From the NCBI RefSeq assembly GCF_004363655.1, contig NZ_SNZH01000011.1:203715-267714 (forward strand): DNA of 64,000 nucleotides. The letters are read 5' to 3'. The stretch is from Tahibacter aquaticus (GTDB taxonomy: Bacteria; Pseudomonadota; Gammaproteobacteria; Xanthomonadales; Rhodanobacteraceae). Under the pieces are notes generated by a model, which made no database searches, had not been told where the DNA came from, and saw only the letters and a list, made by a program, of their open reading frames with translations. The position numbers and the translations under genes were made by a program. This document shows, one piece after another, positions 1-8,293 of this stretch. Numbering within the stretch: the stretch's first letter is position 1; every line of letters starts with the position of its first letter.

Positions 1-321
1 CCGGCGATCCGGCTAGGGCAGATCGAACTGTTTTTCGACGCGCGCGGTATTGCGGCCGGCTATATCAGCTGGGCGCTTGTCAGCGACGAAACACTGCAGC
101 GGCTCTGCAGCGACGGCACTTCCTGGCTGCATTTCAGCGAATGGAACGAAGGCGACAATCTGTGGATAGTGGATATGTTTGCGAGGCCGGGACATGTCTG
201 TAGCATCGCGCGCCGCGCGCGCGATGGACTGTTCGCCGCCTGCAGCACAGCACGCTGGCTGCGCCGCCGGGTGGACGGATCTGTACGCCGCCTCGCCGTG
301 CTGCGGAGACGCCGCCAATGA
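1..321 (+). CDS. Toxin-activating lysine acyltransferase, HlyC family (3' part, 106 codons)
   Basis: The gene runs in from the left edge, so the N-terminus, with the expected catalytic His, is missing. The visible residues carry the family hallmarks in order: GYISWALVSDE (fragment residues 20-30), then SEWNEGDNLWIVDMF (46-60). The Asp at fragment residue 58 aligns with the catalytic Asp of HlyC (Asp92). HlyC enzymes move an acyl group from acyl carrier protein to a lysine of a protoxin. The relatives MceI/MchD in siderophore-microcin clusters instead help to join the peptide C-terminus to a glucosylated catecholate siderophore. The stop codon overlaps the next start (ATGA), so the two genes are translationally coupled. 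The family call is firm from motifs. The choice between RTX-toxin activation and microcin maturation is inference and depends on genes left of the window. Confidence 0.75.
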   Translation, partial: PAIRLGQIELFFDARGIAAGYISWALVSDETLQRLCSDGTSWLHFSEWNEGDNLWIVDMFARPGHVCSIARRARDGLFAACSTARWLRRRVDGSVRRLAVLRRRRQ

Positions 322-2093
322 CGCTGACCGATGCCGAGATCGCGCGTCTCGGACATGACCTGCCCGACCTATCCACCTGGGGCGCAGACATGCTCGTTCC
401 CTTCCCCGCGCGACGCCTGCGCCATGCGAGCGTGGTCTGGATCAACCGACGCTGGTTTCGCGCCTGCGGCCTCGATGCATCGTCAGCCGAGGTCGATGCG
501 CGCCTGTGCCATTGGCTGATCGACGAATTCGCCCATGTCGTGCCACGCCCTGAAGATACAGAGGCTTCTTTCGCTGCCGGCGGCCGCGAGTGGTTCGCGG
601 ATCGCTACGGCGGCACCGGCTGGGTACCGCACGGTGGCAGTGGACGCGCCGGCATCGCGGGCCGGTTCCAGGCCAAGGGCATTGGCGTGACGCCGCTGGT
701 CGGCCGGGATGCCGACTGGCTGCATGCACATGGCTGCCTGTGGCTAGAGGAAGCCATCCGCGAAACGATCTGTGCTGAAATCGCCTGCGCCGAGTTTCCG
801 CACTCAGGTGTGCCGGTACTCGCCATTCTCGACACCGGCCTCAACGCAGAAATGCCGCCAGGCCAGCTGGGCGAACGGCGCGCGATCCTGATCCGGCCCT
901 GCGTGATCAGGCCCTCGCATCTGCAACGTGCGCCACTATTCAAGCCGTTCGACGCTGGCAGCGCTGCACAGCCGGCCGACGCCCGGCGTACGCGCGATGC
1001 CGTGAGAACGTTCTTCGCTGCAGGCGCAGGTTGGCCTGGTTTGATACAGCTTGCCCGGCGCGTCGCCGAGCAGATCGCATTCGGCCTCGTGCACCGTCTG
1101 GATCATGGCGGCTATTTTTCGTCGAATCTCGGCATGGACGGCGAGCTGCTGGATTTTGGCTCCATGCATGCCTCGGCCGACTGGCGTCGCGAGCCTGTCG
1201 CAGGCGGCAGCGCCGATGCCGTCACGGTGTTCTCTGCGGTGCTCGCGTCGCTGCATTTCTATCTGTACAAGCATGCCGCAGAACATCTGCACACTTGCAC
1301 CAGCGCTGCAGCCAGCGACGAGAAATTGCTCGCCTATTTCGCGCAACAGCATGATCGCGCCGTCGTTCGGGAAATCCGCCGCTACTGGGCGCTGGACGCG
1401 TACTCCTCAGAAAGCACCGATCGCATGATTGCTGCCATGCGCCGCGTCATCGCCCGCGGCGCAACGCTGGCACTCGACAAACCTGCCGCCGGCCCACTCG
1501 CGGCCGACCTCAGCGCGATCGACGGCGCGTTGCACGAAGCAGCAGACCCGGCGCAACGCCGGCGCGCCTGGGCAGCTGCTTCGCGCCACTCGCTTCCACG
1601 CGCCTTGCTTGACCGCACGCAACTGCAGGCCGTCATCCATGCTCAGGTCTGCAATGCGCGGACCACAACGGCACCGCCGCGCGACACCGTACAGAACGCG
1701 ATTCGCCACTGCGTGACCCTGAGCCGCCGCTGCTGGCCGCGGCTGCCGCGCAACCTGATCGTGCTGGCGCAACACGGCGATGACGATAGTGATGTGTTGC
1801 TCTGCGTCGACCCGGGTAGCGGCGAGCACGCGCTATGGATCGAAGCCGTATCGGCGGACGCTACTGTAGTTGTCTTCGGCCAGCGGCTGGACACTGCGAC
1901 AACGGCATCGTTCTGCGTAGACGCCGGCTCGTCGTCTGCATGCCTGCGCATTCCCTGTGCGCCGACCGTTGAGGATGCAGCGCAAAGCGTACTGATCGGC
2001 ACCGCCGTGCTGCACCTGCCACCATTCGCGCTGCGCTATGCCGAGCCGGACTGGATAGCAATGCCACCGCCCGACAGCGCAGTAACACCATGA
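318..2093 (+). CDS. SelO-like kinase-fold protein, partner of the HlyC-like acyltransferase (MchC/MceJ-like)
   Basis: 591 residues, no signal peptide. Two blocks resemble SelO/YdiU adenylyltransferases. The first is GRFQAKGIGVTPL (residues 115-127) followed by HGCLWLEEAIRE (138-149), like the nucleotide-binding KGAGxTPYSR...SIREF region. The second is HGGYFSSNLGMDGELLDFG (263-281), like the SelO HGVxNTDN...DYG segment; N270 and D279 sit where the metal-binding Asn and Asp are expected. The C-terminal 300 residues show no motif I recognise. The gene starts inside the stop codon of the HlyC-like gene. Pairing of an HlyC-like enzyme with a large partner is known for microcin maturation (MceI with MceJ, MchD with MchC), so a role in peptide modification is proposed by inference. 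It could also be a self-standing protein-modifying enzyme. Function unproven; the ORF itself is certain. Confidence 0.6.
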   Translation: MTLTDAEIARLGHDLPDLSTWGADMLVPFPARRLRHASVVWINRRWFRACGLDASSAEVDARLCHWLIDEFAHVVPRPEDTEASFAAGGREWFADRYGGTGWVPHGGSGRAGIAGRFQAKGIGVTPLVGRDADWLHAHGCLWLEEAIRETICAEIACAEFPHSGVPVLAILDTGLNAEMPPGQLGERRAILIRPCVIRPSHLQRAPLFKPFDAGSAAQPADARRTRDAVRTFFAAGAGWPGLIQLARRVAEQIAFGLVHRLDHGGYFSSNLGMDGELLDFGSMHASADWRREPVAGGSADAVTVFSAVLASLHFYLYKHAAEHLHTCTSAAASDEKLLAYFAQQHDRAVVREIRRYWALDAYSSESTDRMIAAMRRVIARGATLALDKPAAGPLAADLSAIDGALHEAADPAQRRRAWAAASRHSLPRALLDRTQLQAVIHAQVCNARTTTAPPRDTVQNAIRHCVTLSRRCWPRLPRNLIVLAQHGDDDSDVLLCVDPGSGEHALWIEAVSADATVVVFGQRLDTATTASFCVDAGSSSACLRIPCAPTVEDAAQSVLIGTAVLHLPPFALRYAEPDWIAMPPPDSAVTP

Positions 2094-2241
2094 CAGGTCG
2101 CTTCGACTGGCCATTTCCAATTGTCGAACCATCCTCGCAGTAGCAAGCGCCGAATCGACCGGCAGAACTTGTCGACGCATCGCGCAGCGTCAATGCCACA
2201 TACGGCCAGCACGACGGTGGCCGCACGTGGCAGTGGTTCGA

Positions 2242-2385
2242 TCACGCCGTAACGCTGATCTGCGCTTCCTTGAGCTTCTGCGCGCATTCCTCGCAGCACA
2301 CTTCCACCGTCTTGCCGCCGAGCTTGACGCTAATGCGGTTGTCGTCCAGCGGATAGTCGCAGGCGGCACAGGTCTGGCTTGCCAT
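2242..2385 (-). CDS. 47-residue zinc-ribbon/TRASH-like protein
   Basis: Short protein beginning MASQTCAAC, preceded by a good ribosome site (CTGGAGA, spacing 7). It has two cysteine pairs, CAAC (residues 6-9) and CCEEC (29-33), separated by about 20 residues, which fits a single zinc- or heavy-metal-binding ribbon. It lies just downstream of the AraC-family gene in the same direction, about 77 bp away, and may be cotranscribed. The same frame is open much further upstream, but only this segment has a ribosome site and a plausible composition. Role unknown; metal sensing or trafficking is a guess from the Cys pattern. Confidence 0.7.
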   Translation of the reverse strand: MASQTCAACDYPLDDNRISVKLGGKTVEVCCEECAQKLKEAQISVTA

Positions 2386-2462
2386 GATGTTTCTCCAGGT
2401 TTCACCCGACGTCCGGGTGCGACTAGAAGACCACTGCGGCGCTGGCGGCGCTGTCGGAATCT

Positions 2463-3293
2463 TTAGACGCTTTTGCCCAGCACCTGCTTGAACGCCGACG
2501 GCGAGCGGCCGTAGGCCTGGCGGAACGCTGCGGCGAAATGGCTGTGGCTGGAGAAGCCCAGCTCCAGCGCCAGCGCGGACAGATCGTCGTCCTGCACCAG
2601 CCGGTCCAGAGCACGCGCCAGGCGCAGGCGCAGCTGGTAGCGGTACAGCGGCAGACCTTCGACCTGCTGGAATACCTGGGTCAGGTAGACCGGCGAACCG
2701 CCGACGGCGGCGGCAATCTCGGCCAGGGTCCAGCGCCGCGACAGATCGCTCGCCAGCAGCAGTTTGACGCGGTCGACCAGGCTGCCCTGTAGCCGCGCTG
2801 CCCGCGGCGCACGCGCCGTGCGCGGCCCGAGGCTGCGGCAGACCAGGGTCAGCAGCAGGCCTTCGGCTTCCAGCGGCTCCAGCACGCCGCGCTGCAGGCC
2901 GTGGCGCAGCAGCGCGACCAGGGCCTGGGCGCGCGCATCGATGCGCAGGCTTTGCTCGCGCAGTGCCGCTTCGCCCGGCTGCAGCAGTTCGGCGGGCGCG
3001 AGTTCCTGCAGGATCGTCGGCGCCAGCTCCAGCGACAGGCAGGCATCGCCGCCCTGCAGCGGATGGCTTACCTGGTAAGCCTGGCCGGCATTGAAGAACA
3101 GCACATGATTGGCGTCGGCCACCGACTGCTCGCTGCCGACGTGGCGCACGTAGACGCCGCGATACGGAAACACCAGATGCGTCGCGGCACTGCATTCCTC
3201 GGCGCTGCGATGACGGCATTCGCCACGGCAGTGCACGTCGCGCACCGTGACGGTGGCGCTGTCGAGCAGGCGGCTGACCTCGAACTCGGGCAT
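2463..3293 (-). CDS. AraC-family transcriptional regulator
   Basis: 276 residues with start at MPEFEVSRLL; an in-frame extension upstream is rich in Arg/Ala and unlikely to be real. The N-terminal 150 residues form a cupin-like sensing region (VFPYRGVYVRHVG, HVLFFNAGQAYQVSHP). The C-terminal 100 residues contain the two helix-turn-helix motifs of the family: LAEIAAAVGGSPVYLTQVFQ and LALELGFSSHSHFAAAFRQ, followed by GRSPSAFKQVL. It probably activates a nearby or remote operon in response to a small molecule; the 47-residue zinc-ribbon gene immediately downstream is a candidate cotranscript. A TAGGCT box lies upstream of the start. The ligand cannot be told from sequence. Confidence 0.9.
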   Translation of the reverse strand: MPEFEVSRLLDSATVTVRDVHCRGECRHRSAEECSAATHLVFPYRGVYVRHVGSEQSVADANHVLFFNAGQAYQVSHPLQGGDACLSLELAPTILQELAPAELLQPGEAALREQSLRIDARAQALVALLRHGLQRGVLEPLEAEGLLLTLVCRSLGPRTARAPRAARLQGSLVDRVKLLLASDLSRRWTLAEIAAAVGGSPVYLTQVFQQVEGLPLYRYQLRLRLARALDRLVQDDDLSALALELGFSSHSHFAAAFRQAYGRSPSAFKQVLGKSV

Positions 3294-3391
3294 GGCGGTG
3301 GCGGAACCTTGGTGAAGGCCTAGCCTAGTCCAATGCCGCCGGCTGCGCATGGCTGGGGCTGTTGCTGCGTTGCTGCGCGGGCGGGGCATGA

Positions 3392-3480
3392 AAAAGCCGC
3401 GCTGGGCGCGGCTTTTGAGACCTGCTGTGCTGCCGCGCTGGGCGCGGCTTTCTGAAATCTGCTGCGCCGGTGCGCCGGGC
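3392..3480. repeat. Tandem array of about 36-bp units carrying GC-rich hairpins
   Basis: Three units with period 36-37 bp share the segment GGGCGCGGCTTT, starting at 3404, 3440 and 3477. The first unit forms a perfect 11-bp stem (3392-3402 with 3406-3416) with a 3-base loop and T tails on both strands, so it can terminate transcription in either direction. The second (3432-3448) keeps a 7-bp stem. The third has decayed. The array lies between the AraC start and the ctaE end. Confidence 0.75.
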
Positions 3481-3500
3481 GCGGCTTTCGATTCAGACGA

Positions 3501-3521
3501 AAGCCGTGCAAAGCACGGCTT
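3501..3521 (-). terminator. Terminator of the cta (cox) operon
   Basis: Perfect 9-bp stem AAGCCGTGC / GCACGGCTT with a 3-base loop, 22 bp after the ctaE stop codon. Read leftward it is followed by TTTCG. It continues the hairpin cluster at 3392-3480. Confidence 0.7.
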
Positions 3522-3542
3522 CCGGTGTGCGCTGCCTGTGGC

Positions 3543-4415
3543 TCAGAGCACGTAAACGAACATGAAAAGACCCAGCCAGACCACGTCGACGAAGTGCCAG
3601 TACCAGGCCACGGCTTCGAAACCGAAATGGTTGTCCTTGGTGAAATGGCCCTTGGCGCAGCGGAACCAGATCACCGCCAGCATGATGGTGCCCAGGGTCA
3701 CGTGCAGGCCGTGGAAGCCGGTCAGCATGAAGAAAGTGGAACCGTATACGCCCGAGCCCAGGGTCAGGTTCAGATGCTGGTAGGCCTCGATGTATTCCTC
3801 GGCCTGGTAGAACAGGAAGATGGCGCCGAGCAGCACGGTCAGGCCGAGGAAGACCAGCAGCTGGGTGCGGTGGCCGGCGCGCAGGGCGTGATGGGCAACC
3901 GTGATGGTCACGCCCGAGGTCAGCAGGATCAGCGTATTGAGCAGCGGCACGCCCCAGGCTGGGATGGTCTGGAAGGCGCCGCCGATAGCGTCGGGACCAT
4001 TGGTCGGCCAGGCCGGCGCATAGCCCGAATGCAGGTAGAAGTTGGTCAGCGCGCCGTCGCCTTCGCCGCCGAGCCACGGAATGGAATACATGCGTGCATA
4101 GAACAGCGCGCCGAAGAACGCGGCGAAGAACATGATCTCGGAGAAGATGAACCACATCATTCCCATGCGGAACGACACATCCACCTGCGAGTTGTACATG
4201 CCCTTGAGCGATTCGCGGATCACGTCGCCGAACCAGCCCCACATCATGAACAGCAGGATCGCCACGCCGACGTAGAACGCAGGCTTGCCCCAGCTCACTT
4301 CATTGAGCCAGTTGGCCGCACCGATCATGGTCGTGAACAGGCCTATCGTGCCCACGGCGGGCCACTTGCTGCCATGCGGCACGTAGTAGATATGCTTGCC
4401 TTGTGCTGTCGCCAT
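3543..4415 (-). CDS. ctaE: Cytochrome c oxidase subunit III
   Basis: 290 residues, seven hydrophobic segments, the usual length for a bacterial aa3-type subunit III. It begins MATAQGKHIYYVPHGSKWPA and contains the conserved FFAAFFGALFYAR helix, the FLFYQAEEY motif with the conserved Glu, and GFHGLHVTLGT. It is the last gene of the cta operon and stabilises subunit I and proton uptake in the terminal oxidase of the inner membrane. It follows ctaG by 27 bp and is closed by the hairpins at 3392-3521. SURF1, heme A synthase and heme O synthase genes, which often follow in relatives, are not present here. Confidence 0.97.
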   Translation of the reverse strand: MATAQGKHIYYVPHGSKWPAVGTIGLFTTMIGAANWLNEVSWGKPAFYVGVAILLFMMWGWFGDVIRESLKGMYNSQVDVSFRMGMMWFIFSEIMFFAAFFGALFYARMYSIPWLGGEGDGALTNFYLHSGYAPAWPTNGPDAIGGAFQTIPAWGVPLLNTLILLTSGVTITVAHHALRAGHRTQLLVFLGLTVLLGAIFLFYQAEEYIEAYQHLNLTLGSGVYGSTFFMLTGFHGLHVTLGTIMLAVIWFRCAKGHFTKDNHFGFEAVAWYWHFVDVVWLGLFMFVYVL

Positions 4416-4442
4416 GATGAAAACCCCGGTAGAAACGCTGGA

Positions 4443-5018
4443 TCAGGACGCCGGCGCGGCGGCCTGGTTGGATTCGGCCAGTTTCTTGGTGGCTATGTCG
4501 TTCTCGAGGAACGTATAGGCCAGCGTCAAGGTACTGATGTCTTTGGGCAGGCGTGGATCGACCACGAAGCGCACGGGCATGCGCCGGGTTTCGCCGGCCT
4601 TGAGCAACTGCTCGGTGAAGCAGAAGCATTCGGTCTTGTTGAAATACAGCGAGGCCGAATTTGGCGCCACGCTGGGTACCGCATTGCCGACGATGTCGCG
4701 CTGGGACACGTTGGTCGCGTCGAACCAGGCTTCGCTGAGCGCACCCGGATGCACCTGCATCGAGGTTTTCTCAGCGCTGAATTCCCACGGCAGCTTGGAC
4801 TTGGTATTGGTCACGAACTGCACCGTGACCAGGCGCGATTCGTCCACCGTCATTGCCGCGGCCGCGTCGCCGTCGACTGCGCCCTGCTCCAGCTTGATGC
4901 CGAGCACGTGTTCGCAGGCAATGTTGTACAGCGGGATCAGCGCAAAGCCGAACGCGAAGAAGCCCAGCGCGATCATCCAGCCTTTCTTGGCCAGCAGATA
5001 GAAGTTCGGCCGCATCAT
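4443..5018 (-). CDS. ctaG: Cytochrome c oxidase assembly protein CtaG/Cox11
   Basis: 191 residues, one N-terminal membrane anchor (WMIALGFFAFGFALIPLYN) and a periplasmic domain with the copper-binding CFCFTEQ motif. CtaG delivers copper to the CuB site of subunit I. Two adjacent ATG codons occur (5018 and 5015). The first overlaps the stop of the small upstream gene as ATGA, so I chose it; no good independent ribosome site is visible, consistent with translational coupling. Gene order ctaD - small protein - ctaG - ctaE is the common proteobacterial one. Confidence 0.95.
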   Translation of the reverse strand: MMRPNFYLLAKKGWMIALGFFAFGFALIPLYNIACEHVLGIKLEQGAVDGDAAAAMTVDESRLVTVQFVTNTKSKLPWEFSAEKTSMQVHPGALSEAWFDATNVSQRDIVGNAVPSVAPNSASLYFNKTECFCFTEQLLKAGETRRMPVRFVVDPRLPKDISTLTLAYTFLENDIATKKLAESNQAAAPAS

Positions 5019-5146
5019 GACAGCAGCACCGCGCGCACGAAGAAGCCGGCGTAGATCAGCACGATCACGCATACCACGGCCACGACCGTGCGGCGCACGT
5101 TGGCGCGGCGCTGGGCGGGATCGAAGCTGGCGGGCGTCTGGTTCAT
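5015..5146 (-). CDS. Small single-span membrane protein of the cta operon
   Basis: 43 residues: a polar N-terminus MNQTPASFDPAQRRANVRRT followed by one hydrophobic helix (VVAVVCVIVLIYAGFFVR). It lies between ctaD and ctaG and its stop overlaps the ctaG start. Small proteins of this layout (CoxF-like/oxidase small assembly proteins) are common at this position in proteobacterial oxidase operons; they are thought to help assembly. The sequence itself shows only the anchor and the coupling. Confidence 0.75.
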   Translation of the reverse strand: MNQTPASFDPAQRRANVRRTVVAVVCVIVLIYAGFFVRAVLLS

Positions 5147-5198
5147 GGTCGTCTTCGGCCGCGCGCCGCCGTCATAAACAGCGGCGCGCCTTCAGTGC

Positions 5199-6830
5199 TC
5201 AGTGCGTGGGGTCGCCATGGGCGAGCATCGAGGCCTTGATCACCGGCGGCTCGGTGAAGGTGTGGTGCGGCGCCGGCGAGGGCACCGTCCATTCCAGGCC
5301 ATGCGCGCCTTCCCACACTTCCGCCGTCGCGGTCTTGCCGTGCTTCTTGGAGTGCCACAGGATCAGGAACATGAACACCGGCGTGCACAGCATGCCGAAC
5401 GCACCGATCGAGCTGACCATGTTCCAGTCGGCGAAGGCGACGTTGTAGTCCGGAATGCGGCGCGGCATGCCGGCCAGGCCAAGGAAGTGCTGCGGGAAGA
5501 ACAGCAGGTTGACGAACACGATCGTCCACCAGAAGTGGAATTTGCCCCATTTCTCACTGTACATCTTGCCGGTCCACTTCGGCCACCAGAAGTACACGGC
5601 GGCGATGATGGAGAACAGCGCGCCGGTCACCAGCACGTAGTGGAAGTGGGCGACGACGAAATAGGTGTCGTGGTACTGGAAGTCGGCCGGCACGATCGCC
5701 AGCATCAGGCCGGAGAAGCCGCCGATGGTGAACAGGATGACGAAGCCGATCGCCCAGAGCATCGGCGTCTCGAACGTCATCGAGCCCTTCCACATGGTGG
5801 AAACCCAGTTGAACACCTTCACGCCGGTGGGCACCGCGATCATCATCGTCGCGTACATGAAGAACAGCTCACCGCCCAATGGCATGCCCACGGTGAACAT
5901 GTGGTGGGCCCAGACGATGAAGCTCAGGAAAGCGATGGACGCGGTCGCGTACACCATGGCCTGGTAGCCGAACAGCGGCTTGCGCGCGAAGGTCGGGATG
6001 ATTTCCGACACCACGCCGAAAGCCGGCAGGATCATGATGTAGACCTCGGGATGACCGAAGAACCAGAAGATGTGCTGGAACATCACCGGATCGCCGCCAC
6101 CGGCTGCATTGAAGAAGCTGGTGCCGAAGAACTTGTCGGTCAGCAGCATGGTGACTGCGCCGGCCAGCACCGGCATCACGGCGATCAGCAGGAACGCGGT
6201 GATCAGCCAGGTCCACACGAACAGCGGCATCTTGAGCAGGTCCATGCCCGGCGCGCGCATGTTGAGGATGGTCGCGATGATGTTGATCGCGCCCATGATC
6301 GAGCTGATGCCCATCATGTGAATGGCGAAGATGGCGAAGGCGACGGACGAGCCGCCCTGCAGCGACAGCGGCGGATACAGGGTCCAGCCGCCGGCCGGCG
6401 CGCCGCCCGGCAGGAACAGCGTGCAGAGCAGCACGGTGAAGGCGAACGGCATGATCCAGAAGGACCAGTTGTTCATGCGCGGCAGCGCCATGTCGGGCGC
6501 GCCGATCTGCAGCGGGATCATCCAGTTGCCCAGGCCGACGAAGGCCGGCATGACGCCGCCGAAGATCATGACCAGGGCATGCACCGTGGTCATCTGGTTG
6601 AAGAAGTAGGGCTCGACGAACTGCAGGCCCGGCGACATCAGTTCGGCACGGATCACGCCGGACATGGCGCCGCCGATGCAGAACATGATGAACGCGAACA
6701 CCAGGTACAGGGTACCGATGTCCTTGTGGTTGGTCGTGAACACCCAGCGATTCATGAAGCCTTGCGGCTTGTGGTCATGGTCGTCGTGGTGATCGGCGTG
6801 ATGGTGATCAGTGGCGGCGTGCGTAGCCAT
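5199..6830 (-). CDS. ctaD: Cytochrome c oxidase subunit I
   Basis: 543 residues, twelve membrane helices. Recognisable segments include [14 protein letters not shown] at the start, the [13 protein letters not shown]u-B histidine region, [10 protein letters not shown] with the paired heme/Cu histidines, and [12 protein letters not shown] with the heme histidines. This is the catalytic subunit that reduces oxygen and pumps protons. The start ATG at 6830 follows a CCAGAGGTCG ribosome site. The N-terminus before the first helix is rich in His and Asp ([20 protein letters not shown]). A far longer in-frame extension upstream is an artefact of overlapping ctaC. Confidence 0.98.
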   Translation of the reverse strand: MATHAATDHHHADHHDDHDHKPQGFMNRWVFTTNHKDIGTLYLVFAFIMFCIGGAMSGVIRAELMSPGLQFVEPYFFNQMTTVHALVMIFGGVMPAFVGLGNWMIPLQIGAPDMALPRMNNWSFWIMPFAFTVLLCTLFLPGGAPAGGWTLYPPLSLQGGSSVAFAIFAIHMMGISSIMGAINIIATILNMRAPGMDLLKMPLFVWTWLITAFLLIAVMPVLAGAVTMLLTDKFFGTSFFNAAGGGDPVMFQHIFWFFGHPEVYIMILPAFGVVSEIIPTFARKPLFGYQAMVYATASIAFLSFIVWAHHMFTVGMPLGGELFFMYATMMIAVPTGVKVFNWVSTMWKGSMTFETPMLWAIGFVILFTIGGFSGLMLAIVPADFQYHDTYFVVAHFHYVLVTGALFSIIAAVYFWWPKWTGKMYSEKWGKFHFWWTIVFVNLLFFPQHFLGLAGMPRRIPDYNVAFADWNMVSSIGAFGMLCTPVFMFLILWHSKKHGKTATAEVWEGAHGLEWTVPSPAPHHTFTEPPVIKASMLAHGDPTH

Positions 6831-6850
6831 GGATTCGACCTCTGGAAGAC

Positions 6851-7759
6851 TTAGCCCTGCGGCGCGGCAGCGACGGCCGGCGCAGCAGGAGTGGCATTGG
6901 GAGCGGCAGGCTGCTGCTGGGTGGCGAGCCACTGGTCGAACAACGCCTTGGGCATGGCTTCGACGACGATGGGCATGAAGCCGTGATCCTGGCCGCACAG
7001 TTCGGCGCACTGGCCGCGATAGGTGCCGGGCTGCTCGATCAGGGTCCAGGCATCGTTGATGATGTCGGGGATGGCGTCGGTCTTCCAACCCAGCGCCGGT
7101 ACCCACCAGGCGTGGATGACGTCGTCGGCGGTGATGACGAAGCGCACCTTGACGCCGGTCGGCAGCACCAGCGGCTTGTCCACGTTCAGAAGGTAGGTGG
7201 ATTCCTCGCCGACCTTGACCGCGTGCGGGTCGAGGCCGGATTTCAGCTGGCGGGTCTTGTCGCTGTCCGCGTCCAGCTTGGAGACGAAGTTCACGCCCGT
7301 GGGCTTGCCTTCGTAGTCGACGTATTCGTAGCGCCACTTCCACTGGTAGCCGGTGACTTTCACCGTCAGCACCGGATTGGACGTGTCGGCCTGCTTGATC
7401 AGGATCTGCGTGGCCGGCCAGGCCATCACGACCAGGATCAGGATGGGGATGACGGTCCAGATCACCTCGGCCTTGGTGTTGTGGCTCCACTGCGCCGCCA
7501 CAGCTCCCTTGGACTTGCGGAACTTGAACATGGCATAGGCCATGGCACCGAACACGATGACGCCGATGACCACGCACACCCACAACGCAATCATGTGCGC
7601 GTGGTAGGCGTTGTGGGCCGATTCGGTAACACCCCTGCCCATGTTCAGCTGCCAGCGCGCAGGCATGGTGCTGCCGGAGGCGTGGACCATACCCGCCGCC
7701 ATCGCGAGCACCGCCGCCGACGCGGCACGCCCGATACGCGTAGTTGCCAGAGACTTCAT
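6851..7759 (-). CDS. ctaC: Cytochrome c oxidase subunit II
   Basis: 302 residues with a signal sequence, two membrane helices ([18 protein letters not shown] and the [14 protein letters not shown] segment) and a cupredoxin domain. The CuA site is visible: HAWWVP, then [12 protein letters not shown] supplying Cys-x3-Cys-x3-His-x2-Met. No C-terminal cytochrome c domain is present, so this is a standard aa3 subunit II. Start chosen at 7759 because AGGGTGAT lies 5-7 nt upstream; an in-frame ATG at 7765 is the alternative. It is the first gene of the operon. The 20-bp gap to ctaD indicates cotranscription. Confidence 0.97.
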   Translation of the reverse strand: MKSLATTRIGRAASAAVLAMAAGMVHASGSTMPARWQLNMGRGVTESAHNAYHAHMIALWVCVVIGVIVFGAMAYAMFKFRKSKGAVAAQWSHNTKAEVIWTVIPILILVVMAWPATQILIKQADTSNPVLTVKVTGYQWKWRYEYVDYEGKPTGVNFVSKLDADSDKTRQLKSGLDPHAVKVGEESTYLLNVDKPLVLPTGVKVRFVITADDVIHAWWVPALGWKTDAIPDIINDAWTLIEQPGTYRGQCAELCGQDHGFMPIVVEAMPKALFDQWLATQQQPAAPNATPAAPAVAAAPQG

Positions 7760-8293
7760 TGCCATCACCCTAAAGCCATCCCAGTCGTTGGGGCCGCCGC
7801 CGGGCGAATGCGCTGGCGGCCGCGTCGCGGTCTGCCATCGTGCTCGTCCGGCCACGTACCGAATGCCGTTGCCTACGCCGACCGGCGACCCGGCTGATGG
7901 GTCGCACAGAGGCCCGCAACAACCGGCGGCGCGCGCAAGTCACGCTAGTGACGTCGCGCCAGTCGGAGAAGGCGGGCCTGCAAGATCGGCTCTGTTGCAT
8001 GAAACGGCGCTGGCGCGAGGCCGCGCCTGCAGCATGCAGCAGGCGTAGAACCGCGAAATGATAGTGGCAAGGCCGGACACGGGCAAGGAAACCAAGGTCG
8101 GCCGCCACAGCCGCACCGGCAGCCCGCGGCGGCGTGGCCCGCCGCAACCGGCAATCTGCGGCGAATTGCCGCAGCACGGAAATGTTTGCCGCGGCCGGGC
8201 CATAGAACTTGACCGGGTTTTAGTCCCACCTACAATCCCAGCTTCCCCGCTGCCGCGCCCGGACCCGGCCGGCACACACCATCGAGAAGCTGC
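7760..8293. other. Intergenic region between ctaC and putA (534 bp)
   Basis: Divergent control region for the cta operon (leftward) and putA (rightward). Open frames across it lack ribosome sites and normal protein composition. It holds the putA promoter at 8209-8236 and a hairpin CTGCGGC/GCCGCAG near 8156-8174. No -35/-10 pair for ctaC stands out. Confidence 0.6.
8209..8236 (+). promoter_or_regulatory. Sigma70-type promoter of putA
   Basis: TTGACC (8209-8214), 16-bp spacer, TACAAT (8231-8236). The start site is predicted near 8243, giving a leader of about 50 nt before the GTG at 8294. Confidence 0.7.
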
